Below, one piece after another: positions 1-8,785 of a stretch of DNA of 64,000 bases. The stretch is from Haliclystus octoradiatus (Eukaryota; Cnidaria; Staurozoa; Stauromedusae; Haliclystidae): assembly GCA_916610825.1 (NCBI GenBank), contig OU744449.1:25429232-25493231 (forward strand), in the 5' to 3' direction. Below the pieces are notes generated by a model. That model was given only the letters and a program-made list of their open reading frames with translations, was not told where the DNA came from and made no database searches. How positions within the stretch are numbered: position 1 is the stretch's first letter; the number at the start of each line of letters is the position of its first letter. Position numbers and translations under genes: made by a program.

Positions 1-1
1 A

Positions 2-448
2 TGTAAACAAATCAAAAAACGTTTACAAGAACATTTGCCATTTATGTTAACAACCTGTCGGAAAGAATTAAATTCTACAATAAGTTTTAATGAATTACAT
101 CATCTTGCCAATTCAAAATCAAATGGTTATTTATCATACGATCATTATAGATGTGATAATATTTCGTTATTACAATGGCATACAATATCAATACCTGCAT
201 TATTAATCAATTCAAACGATGATCCTGTATATGTTAATGATGATACAATAATACCAAAAATATATTCTGATAATTGTTTATTCGTAACAACATCGCATGG
301 AGGACATTGTGGTTTTTTACAGAATTTTAATGATCAAAATCGTTGGGTTGATACTGTGGCTATGGATTTTTTTGATTCGGCATTAAGGTTAAGGATTAAA
401 ACGCCAAGTAATAGAGTTTTCTTGCGTGCTAGGAGTAAAACAAAATAA
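2..448 (+). CDS. ABHD-type alpha/beta-hydrolase, last exon (partial)
   Basis: The frame is open from base 2 and ends at a TAA at 446-448, so this is the 3' end of a gene that begins before the window. The peptide has the C-terminal part of an alpha/beta-hydrolase fold: IPALLINSNDDP, which in the ABHD1/ABHD3 group carries the catalytic acid, and HGGHCGFLQ, which carries the catalytic histidine. The nucleophile (GxSxG) would be upstream, outside the window. Members of this group are membrane-anchored lipid or ester hydrolases. Family assignment rests on motif order and spacing recalled from the family. ABHD1, ABHD2, ABHD3 and ABHD15 cannot be separated here. The in-frame ATG at 35 is internal, because coding continues upstream of it. 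The next gene on this strand is the TSC2 tail 1.8 kb downstream. Confidence 0.72.
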   Translation, partial: CKQIKKRLQEHLPFMLTTCRKELNSTISFNELHHLANSKSNGYLSYDHYRCDNISLLQWHTISIPALLINSNDDPVYVNDDTIIPKIYSDNCLFVTTSHGGHCGFLQNFNDQNRWVDTVAMDFFDSALRLRIKTPSNRVFLRARSKTK

Positions 449-1540
449 TTATTTCAATCATAACGGCATTGGATAATTGTCGTGAATGTGACATTTATTT
501 AATTGTGACTATTTCATACATACAATCATTGAACTTATCGGTATCCGGATTACTTTGCAACTAAGCAATGCTCTGTTCAGCTCAAACTTACAGATCAACA
601 AAGTTTTAATCCGGAGTTACGAGTACTCCGGTAAATTGAATCTTAAAAGGTCCGGACTGTTTTGATACTCAGTTTGTATCCGAGTGGTCCGTTGCCATGG
701 CATCTAAGAACATACTTACTCCATTTATTCGACTTGCTTGGTGGAGTGATGTTGGGTAATTTAACTCCCGGCTAAATTTGATCTTACAAAGATCCGGACA
801 ATTTTGCAATTCAAAAAAAGATTCGATCCGGAGTGGCAAGTGCTCTGTGCCAGATATCGATCTGCTTCCAGCAAACAACTTTATCATTTATTTGGAATTG
901 CTATGTGGAATGATGTTATTGTTATTATATCTGAAATGTAATTGAATTGGATTTTGCAAAATCTGGACTAGCACAACCCAGACGTCTTCGCATGTATTCT
1001 ACGTTAGTCACGTGTATTGCGTGTAGGTCAGAGCCTTCTATGTAAAAATGTTGAACCAATTTGTGAACTGAGTCGCCGGTGTAGGCTACTGTGTGCTGTT
1101 TTATTAGTTTTGAATTGGAAAGTTCTCAAGACCTTGGCATCGTAAAGTTTACGGAAAAATATGATGATCGTTCCGATTTAAAGGAATTCATATTAGATAT
1201 TACTTGTATTTACATGGTTAATCTTTCATGTTATTAAATACATGAGATATGCGCAATATATCAAAGGGACTTCCAAATCAATCTGTAAATGATCTATTTA
1301 CATTCATATTAAATAAGCTCATAAAATTGTTTAACAGATGATATGAAATACATCTATCAGTTATTTGGTAAATTAATTCAATTACTGTAATCATTATCCT
1401 AATGTAGATTTTATGTCAATAACAAGATTATTTCGGTATTCCAAAATATATTGAATTTTATATTCAATGTTTATTCGATAACAACAGACACGTCCAGGGC
1501 AGTTTGATCACGTGGAGGGAAACACCAGGTCTGCATGGAC
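449..1540. other. non-coding stretch with degenerate repeats
   Basis: No exon was recognised on either strand. Between about 540 and 960 a motif with TCCGGA cores recurs loosely (near 548, 608, 650, 798 and 832), including a hairpin-like TCCGGAGT-AGTACTCCGG around 612-632. These look like old, diverged repeat units. The stretch contains no TSC2 exon upstream of 2256, although one would be expected for an ordinary TSC2 gene. Confidence 0.4.
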
Positions 1541-1554
1541 TCTTTGGTTAACAA

Positions 1555-1802
1555 GTGAAGTGCCCCCAAATCTTGAAAATGCGACCCAAAAGGTTCCAAA
1601 AATCTAATAAAAAGTTTTTCAAATTTCTTGTTTTTTTTTCAAGAAAGTTCAAGTTTCATAGTTTTTCTCAAAGTTAAGAAGAAGACTCAAAAAGTTTCAG
1701 AATCTGAAATTTCTTACACTAGAAGTAATTTTCTCCGCGGAAATGTGGATCCAAAAAGTTACACGTCCATCTTCAGCCGTCATATAGGAGTTACCCCCCC
1801 TC
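1555..1802 (-). repeat. poly-G-ended MITE family, decayed copy (reverse)
   Basis: The right end, GGAGTTACCCCCCC near 1786-1800, preceded by ACACGTCCATCTTCAGCCGTC, is the reverse complement of the left end of the fuller copy at 9496-9851 (GGGGTAACTCCACTGTGACGG and CGGGGACGTG). The left part contains CCCCCAAATCTTGAAAATGCG and runs of AAAAGTT like that copy's interior. No clean target duplication is visible, so this is a diverged remnant. Confidence 0.5.
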
Positions 1803-2255
1803 ACCACCGGAGTTTGATGTTCATAGGCACGGCCGTAAACCATGTGAGGTGTGCGTTTTGCCCCCCCCCCCTATAATAAAGATTTTGAGAACGATTTTGT
1901 CCATTTTTAGACGAAACATGTGACAGTCGTGGGTATTGAAATGGTAACGCTTGCAGTTGTGCACGTGCCAATGCCCAGTTTGGCAAAACTAGAAATAACC
2001 CCCGCCAGTCACAAGTATGGGACTATACTAATACACACAGTGTAGATTTCCCTCAGTTATGAAGTGCCTGCCTGTCTACATGCAGGGGACCGGGTTGCTA
2101 TTCCTTGTCTGTTCGACCTGTTTGATCGAATCTTTGATTATCAACCAGAAACCACGTTAATTTCATAACTTGCTGTTGTATGTAGATTTAACTGTAGCTG
2201 GTATCTCTAAAGTGCTGCACATAGCTCATAATCTTAACTTTGTTTTTTATTTAAG

Positions 2256-4411
2256 TGATATTTCATGCTGCCACTTTGATGCCAAACCGTTCATCTGACC
2301 CAGCGTGTAACTCAAAGAAACTTCACATTGGAAATAATTTTGTTACGATTGTGTATAATGATTCTGGTGAAGATTATGCCTTCGGAACAATCAAGGTTTG
2401 TGTTCCTCATTTAAGAAATTTTGTGTGGCAAAATAGCCCGGGGGTAACTTCAAATGATTCGTATACGGGGACGCGGGACGTGACAATTCTTGAGGGTATC
2501 TTTCATGGCATTTGAAAATGTTTGGGGTATCTATTTCTGAATTTTCAAAATATTCGAGGAATTGTTTTTCAATTGAGCAAAAAATGTAATCCCGTGAAAC
2601 TGTAATCAATTTTCAAATTTACGTGTACATAAAATATTTTTTGCAAATTTCTGAATTGCATCCAAATATGTACATGACTTTCATGACCTAGTTGTTGGTC
2701 TATTCGATTTTGATTTTCCCGGCATAAAATGTCCGTCAAATGTGCAATGAACGTTATTTTTAAATGATTAGATGCAATGTCAGAATACATCAGAACTTCT
2801 TTTGAATGAATGAATGATTTGTTTATTTCTGCATAACAGCATATAAATGTGAATTACATACAGAATAACTTGACATAAATTAACAAATCATTCTTTGACG
2901 GCGTAATTCCGAAGAATCGAGATCCAAGTACGTGAGACATTGTCTTCTTCTATTCTAACCTTCGCTGTTTGTTTTTCTGTAGGGTCAATTCAATTTTGCT
3001 GAAATTCTAATCACTCCTCTTGACTCAACTAGTAGTGTCGTTAATATTCGTGTCAAGAGTGACGTGGAAACAGATATGATTGATACGTCATATCACGTGA
3101 TATCAGATGATGGATTGGCTTTACTTGTTCGTCAATTGGCCATTCATACAAATGTGAGTAGGCCTTAATTTAACTGTTATGTCTGCTGTCTTGAAAAATG
3201 TGTGAAATCGATGAAAAGGTATCTTCAAGCTCACAAAAGAATAAAAATGTTAACAACTTTCTCTAATGCACCAGCTACGAATAAAAGCCTGATTCATACG
3301 CCGCTCTGTGCATGTACAGATCCTATTCCTGTTGAGAACGCTTTCAGATCGACTACATGAATAATTTGGCTTGATATACGCCGTTCCAAGGATATCATGC
3401 ATGAATTCGGAACGCCTTAAACACGGTCTGATTATTGCAGGCGTTTTTATTCGTTTCATGCGCCGTTCTAAAGTCGACCTTTGACGTGTGTACCAGGCCT
3501 AAATATAGAAATCATTTTTGCGATGTACATTAACATATATATATTATGTATATAATATAGTTGAAAATAGTCAAAAATTAGACAAAATGAATGTATAATT
3601 TTTAACTATTTTCAACTATATCACACTCTCTGTTGTATGGCATTGAGCATTATCACATTCAGTAAAGATAAATAACAAATATATTTACATATTTATTCAT
3701 TTATTTATTATGTATATAATATATATATATATATATATATATTGGCATATGTTTAAACTGTCGGATAAACATTTACGGTATATCACAAATACCAGAGCCA
3801 TCTATTTACAAGAGCTGGGACATTTCTGCCATTTTTGTATCTTTTTGCCTGGACCCGAGCACGTTTTTAACAGTGCGCATGTGCAGGAGAATGTTTGTGT
3901 GTTTTTTCAGCCATATTGTATTGTATTTTTTCGCGCGTTTCACTTTAAATGATTGAGAACCTGTTTTCAAAAGAACAAAGATGGCATCCAAAAATCACGT
4001 GACTGGCATCTGTCCAATTGGAGACGATAGCGGCACATGAAAGCGTGTCCCAACTCTTGTAAATAGATGGCTCTGACAAATACCCTCTACTTATTTAAAC
4101 TATATATAAACACTTCCTAATCAACACGTGATTATTGTTTTTTACATACATACGAATGAAATTGATCTCTCTTTTTCTTTCAGATGGCTACAGTATTAGA
4201 TCACAGTAGAAAGCGGCCTGGTACAGCATTTGGTTGTAATCGTCTAGAAAGACTACGTCAATTAAAAAAGATTTTATCAAAAACAATTATGGAACGACAG
4301 GGACCATGTTCCCCTTCTGTTGTACCCCCTACACTAAGACCCAATTCATGTGCTTTCCCTTTTGATGGTAGTGATAATATATGCTATGTTGATTTTACAG
4401 AATATACGTAA
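2256..4411 (+). CDS. TSC2: Tuberin (TSC2) C-terminal exons: RapGAP end and C-terminus
   Basis: Three exons were read: 2256-2395, 2983-3153 and 4184-4411. Acceptors are AG at 2254-2255, 2981-2982 and 4182-4183; donors are GT at 2396 and 3154. The phases join, and the last exon ends at TAA 4409-4411. Tuberin is the catalytic subunit of the TSC complex, a GTPase-activating protein for Rheb that restrains mTORC1. The peptide contains [10 protein letters not shown], the catalytic-helix motif [10 protein letters not shown] (the Asn of HIGN is the 'asparagine thumb' of RapGAP domains; the next residue, usually Asp, is Asn here), YNDSGED, GTIKGQFNF, and the C-terminal helix RLRQLKKI with terminal VDFTEYT, which matches the tuberin C-terminus. 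The first codon is split and needs one base from an upstream exon, which I cannot find between 449 and 2255. Intron 2 carries a hAT-type MITE. Confidence 0.93.
2443..2600 (+). repeat. poly-G-ended MITE family, truncated copy
   Basis: GCCCGGGGGTAACTTCAAA followed by GTATACGGGGACGCG is the left terminal pattern of the element at 9496-9851. The copy fades out into AT-rich sequence by about 2600. It lies in TSC2 intron 1, 50 bp downstream of the exon. Confidence 0.55.
3555..3621. repeat. short inverted repeat (foldback) in TSC2 intron
   Basis: A perfect 17-bp arm at 3555-3571 (ATATAGTTGAAAATAGT) is repeated in inverse at 3605-3621. The pairing extends inward through AAAAA/TTTTT after one mismatch. 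It could be the core of a very small MITE; no target duplication can be called against the AT-rich flanks. Confidence 0.6.
3715..3743. repeat. (AT)n microsatellite
   Basis: A nearly uninterrupted AT run inside TSC2 intron 2, shortly before the hAT-type MITE. Confidence 0.85.
3793..4075. mobile_element. hAT-type MITE
   Basis: A 283-bp non-coding element in TSC2 intron 2. Its 29-bp terminal inverted repeats begin CAGAGCCATCTATTTACAAG and differ at one position (28/29 match). It is flanked by a perfect 8-bp direct duplication ACAAATAC at 3785-3792 and 4076-4083. An 8-bp duplication with CAGRG-like ends is the signature of the hAT superfamily. No transposase is encoded, so it would depend on an autonomous relative elsewhere. 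Confidence 0.9.
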
Positions 4412-5362
4412 AATTAAAAATGGAATGATAATTTTTTTAAATGACCATGATATATAGTACTAGATTTATTATCTTTCATGAGTCAAATGTTGAACATTTA
4501 AAATTAGATTATAAATAATGTAAAACGAATAGATTTAAAACATAAGTACATTTTATGACTATTTATTTTTGACATCTTTATGCATTACACCTTTTGCAAG
4601 TGAATTTCAGAAATTTTCAAGTAAGATGGCCTATTTATACAGGTTGGTTCAATAGAAAGTACTATTTCAGACATTCCAATGGTGACCACTATAGTTTGGT
4701 GGCCGCGGTATAGAGGTGACAGGTTTGACTGCAGTCGCTATACTGTACTGGCAATATTTTTGCATTTTTGGGTTATTAAAGTTTGGAAATTACGTATTTG
4801 TCAACTGAAGTCGACTTGTCCTTCGATGGTAACTTTCTCTGGAAGCTGCAATTTTGGGATTTTAAATTCAGACAACATAAATTGGGCCAACGTTTTAGAA
4901 GAGTACCCTAGCCATTAAATTTCCATGTGATATGTTTTACTTGCGGTGAAGTTAATTTGTTATTTTTTAGTATACGAATTTCTGTAGTCGTGAAATAATA
5001 TTATGTACCAGAACGAGATTCATTAAAAAAAGATTTGAAATTTAATATATAGGTACTGTACGTAAATAATGTTTGCCGCCTCTCTCAAGGGAGTTATAAT
5101 AAACTGACTCGAGTAAATTTAATTTTAAATGTTCTTAATGTCAATAGCAGATGTGACTTTGTCTGAGATCCCAAAGGAGAATAAACTTCATAATAGGGAG
5201 TTTCAGACAAGTTTGCTAGAAAGTAGACATTGTTTCCCATTTTCGGAAAGCAGACAACGGTCGCTGTGGAGTTTTGAAAGTATTTTGGAGAACGAAAAAG
5301 CACAAAGGTGTTTATATTTTCAATTAAGGTATTTGTATCTACATTGGTAATAAATTATATAC
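4412..5362. other. TSC2 3' flank with pogo-like MITE fragment
   Basis: No gene was recognised. A likely TSC2 3' UTR starts after 4411. AATAAA occurs at about 5098, but I cannot tell which polyadenylation signal is used. Bases about 4640-4735 (GTGACCACTATAG, GTGGCCGCGGTATAGAGGTG) belong to the same family as the pogo-like MITEs at 10906 and 20124, here without its left end. Confidence 0.5.
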
Positions 5363-7635
5363 TCCCATTGTTGTTGTTGTTGTTGTTTATTTGTCAAAAA
5401 TACTGACCGGATTATATAGGAAAGTAAAACTTCCACTTACATATATCCTTTAAATACATAAAGAAAGCATAAAATGTGTTTATTGTGTTAACTATACTAG
5501 TAGTTCATATAGATTGTTAATTAACTTTGCATAAGGCCTTTAGATCAACAGTGTTCAATTTTGATTTGAAGGAAATTAATGATTTGGAGGTTACCACAGT
5601 CTCTGGTAAACTGTTCCACCATTGAATTACTCGATTGATAAATTGATATTTGCTGATATTTAGCCTACCGGATACATTTGTCAGTTGTAACTTTAAGGAG
5701 TTACCTCGCATTGAATATTTAGTTTTATTGAATTTACAAACTTCTTCTAAATGTAAATCTACTAGATTATTAATAATTTTAAACATCATTATCAGATCGC
5801 TTTTGATTCTCCTTAATTCCAAAGAATCAATATTAAGATACTTCAAACGAGTTTGATATGTTTGACCGTAAATGTGTTTGATGTGGCATACATGCCTGAT
5901 AAATGTTCTTTGAACCTTTTCAATGCTAATAATATCTTTAATTAAATATGGTGACCATACAGGAGACACTGATTCTAAAAGTGGTCTCACGTACACACTA
6001 TATGCTTTCATTAAAACATCAGCATCTCTACTTGAGAAACATTTTCTTATTAGGAATGACATAGACTTGGCCTTTGCAGTAATCATAGCGCAATGAGCTG
6101 AAGGCTTAAGGTCGGTAGTGAATACAACTCCCAGCCCAGGTCTTTTATTCTATTTACTGATTTCGGTTCTTTTCCTTCCAAGTTGTAAATCTGTTGCTGA
6201 ACGTTGACATTTCCAAAGGAAAATACGCAACATGTGTGGAAAGCTAGACGTAACTGCCATGTTTGCACCCATGTAACTACTTTATCTTATGATCTCTGTA
6301 GATTTATATTTGACTCAGATCTTGTAGAAAAGATTTTTGCGTCGTCTGCGAACAATTTGATGTGGCATTCGTCTGATTCGTCCTCAAGGCAACTTACAAT
6401 GTCATTAATAAATATAATAAACAATAGAGGGCCAAGTACGGAGCCCTGGGGTACACCGCTGTTGTAGTAGTAGTAGTAGTAGCATAGACAGTCACATTAT
6501 AGGAATGTGCCGTCCCTCTTACGCCTTACATATTTGCTACACAAAGAACACCACAAAACACGGTCAGACATAGCTGACAAAGAAACTTTTAAATAACACA
6601 ATTCACGATACAAAACATTATGAAAAGATACTACTCTCCCATAGCCCCGTCGAAGCATCTCCTTCGGTTGCCAATGAAGGATGTCATGCAGTTTTGAGGG
6701 GTATGCGTCTTTGATCTTTCGATGTGACCTAAAAAAGACATCTAACGTTGGTGAGCAATAGCAGAGGCAGAAGGGGAAAGTTTTCAAAGTTTAGCAGTAG
6801 ACAGTAAGTCGGGCCAATGTACTCCTAAAGCATGCTGAAGCATGCCATCATAAGCTGAGTCAAGTCGGGTCAATAGTGAGGTTGATAGAGCCCACGTTTC
6901 AGATGCATATAATAGAACAGGTTCTATCGTGTGTCTGGACAGTCTTAACTTAACGTCAGTGTTGACATCGGACGTCCAGAATTTATTCAGACCTCTAATG
7001 GCTGCCCAAGCCTGGCCTCTACGTTGTGTTAAATCATTTGAAGAAGATGGAAGTACAGAACCTAGGTACTTGAACGAATCTACAGGTTCTATGCCACCAT
7101 TAGATGTAGCAAAGTGTGCCTGTTTTATGCCTAAAGCAATAAATTTCGTCTTAGTCGTGTTAATTGTCAAGCCTACCGTTTTACCAACCCGTTCAACTTC
7201 ATCAAGAAGCTGTTGTGAATCAGATATGCTATTTGTTAAGATAGCAATATCGTCAACGAATGAGAGGTCCGATACGCTGCGCTCCGGATGACGTGAAGAC
7301 CTACGACGATCAAGGGTAAAACCGGAAGAGTCAGGACATGAAATACGAAACACATAATCAATAAATAGTGTAACATTTATTTATTTAACGCTGTCAACAT
7401 TTAATGATTTTGAATAGACATTTTCAATACAAACAGATTGAGTGCGACCAGATAAAAATGAAGATATCCATTTGATGAGCTCGAATTGTATACCATATGC
7501 GTTGAGCTTGATAACTAGCTTATTGTGCGACACGGTATCAAAAGCTTTACTAAAGTCCAGATAGATTGTATCCGTTAATAATTTATTGTTTATTGCTTTA
7601 GACCAAATGTTAAGAGTAGATAACAGTTAAATTGT
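5363..7635 (-). mobile_element. LINE (CR1/L2-like), 5'-truncated, split by a second LINE
   Basis: A non-LTR retrotransposon on the minus strand, read in two parts, 7635-7389 and 6462-5363. The 7389-7635 part encodes reverse transcriptase with the DFSKAFDTVSH block. The 6200-6462 part has GVPQGS and, in a shifted frame, the catalytic FADD box. Bases 5517-6086 encode the 3' domain after the RT (WWNSLPE and neighbours). The 3' end is a simple repeat, (AAC)n on the element strand, at 5365-5388. At least one frameshift lies near 6080-6270, so it is dead. The frame across the break is continuous if the inserted LINE and one target copy are removed. Clade assignment within CR1/L2/Jockey is uncertain. 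Confidence 0.8.
6463..7388 (-). mobile_element. LINE with (CTA)n tail, 5'-truncated, nested in another LINE
   Basis: A 926-bp insertion inside the RT gene of the flanking LINE, bounded by the 6-bp duplication CGCTGT at 6457-6462 and 7389-7394. It encodes the late part of a reverse transcriptase: SFVDDIAILT (catalytic FVDD), FKYLGSVL, LYASETW and a long C-terminal region, in two frames (7353-6784 and 6787-6497). The single frameshift near 6785 has a counterpart without the break in the related copy at 48225-49069. The 3' tail on the element strand is a CTA repeat (TAG on the plus strand, 6464-6481). Confidence 0.85.
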
Positions 7636-8065
7636 TTCATTAATTACTGTAATTGATTGATTAGTTTTAGGGGTATAAATTGGAAGAGCGCAGAGTTCAA
7701 GGTATTTTCAGATTTTCTTTTATTCTTTCAATAACGGTTTCATTTTATGTCATTATTTTTACTTATAATAATGTTTAGATTCAAATCACTAATTTCTCGT
7801 GCATTAACCATCACTTTCCCAGGCTTTCCGCATTTCACGTTCCCGATTGAATATGAATCGAAACGGTAAGTTCATTTTATCATTAATTGTCGGAATTGCT
7901 TCTTTTATTTTGTCGTCTCCTTGCTTGGATATTTATCCCGATTTTTTATACCATGTGTATTACATGTTTTATTTTTAGTAAACATACTTGGCTAATTTCT
8001 ACTTCTGCTTCTATTTCAAATAAACTTCTATTTGAAGAGAATGCTTGTCAAATTCTTGACTTGCT

Positions 8066-8118
8066 CAAGTCTCACTTCTGTGTATCGCCGATCTTGATGG
8101 ATTGGGAAGTGAGACTTG
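8066..8118. repeat. perfect 13-bp stem hairpin
   Basis: CAAGTCTCACTTC at 8066-8078 is perfectly repeated in inverse at 8106-8118, with a 27-base loop. The stem is short for a pre-microRNA and does not extend convincingly in either direction. Confidence 0.6.
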
Positions 8119-8236
8119 TGTCCTTTGAGAAATCTATAGTCTTCAAATCGTTTTCCAATCATGAAAATGAGGCAACAGAAAGAAAGCAGGATTTGAGCCA
8201 GTCAAACACCCCGAATAATGTCCTAATCAACTTTAA

Positions 8237-8422
8237 AACGAGGCTTATTTCATAAAACAAACTAGGAACTACTTTCGGTGCTTGACACCACTACCACAAT
8301 CGAAGATTGCACGTTCTGTTCGGTATTGCTTACGCGCTTTGCATGATGCGATCAACATCCGTCTACGTGACAAGAAGATGATGAAAAAATCAACGCTTTC
8401 TATTCTTAGCATCATAGAATAG
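8237..8422 (+). CDS. unrecognised open frame (possible exon or transposon relic)
   Basis: From just after a TAA at 8234 to TAG at 8420-8422 the frame encodes about 61 residues. The composition is protein-like: basic, with a helical-looking segment SVRYCLRALHDAINIRLRDK followed by a lysine-rich end. It has no ATG near its beginning, and the only upstream AG (in AAACTAG near 8265) lacks a polypyrimidine tract. I do not recognise the family. It could be the last exon of an unknown plus-strand gene, a transposase remnant or chance. Confidence 0.2.
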   Translation, partial: NEAYFIKQTRNYFRCLTPLPQSKIARSVRYCLRALHDAINIRLRDKKMMKKSTLSILSIIE

Positions 8423-8785
8423 ACTCAAGGATACTTCGTAGACATGAGTAAAAAATGTAAATTTACAACTTTACAAATTGCTTTGAAATAATAAATAATA
8501 AACGTTAAATTTAAAACAAAAACGCATATCAGAGGGTAATACCATGGGGTCAAGTTGACTTCGTTTCTCTAGCTGCAGCTATACTATACAAATTGTTTAA
8601 TATTTCGCATAAAATTCAATTATCGAGAATCCTGGCAACACGTCCATGACGATGCAGAATTAAATAACCACGTATCAAAAAGAGGATTTACATACAAAAT
8701 GTCTATTCTATAATACAACAATATATAGTTAAACTGATAATATTTGCTGATTGTAGAGAGGGCTTGTGATTGGTTAAGAAGTCCA

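Larger units (their letters stand above)
7636..8785. other. intergenic stretch, no clear gene
   Basis: This lies between the LINE and the fucosidase stop codon. Two things stand out: a 13-bp stem hairpin at 8066-8118 and a protein-like open frame at 8237-8422. There is also an exon-like patch around 7823-7866 with TTTCCCAG before it and GTAAGT after it. I could not place it in a known protein, and the codon frame is ambiguous. The part next to 8786 should include the fucosidase 3' UTR (transcribed leftward). Confidence 0.35.

Noticed and set aside
669-887. 72-codon minus-strand frame in the TCCGGA-repeat region
   Set aside because: Falls entirely in degenerate repeats and shows no protein family.
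7887-8255. 122-codon plus-strand frame with a hydrophobic start
   Set aside because: AT-rich, no recognisable motif and covers the hairpin at 8066-8118; nothing supports translation.
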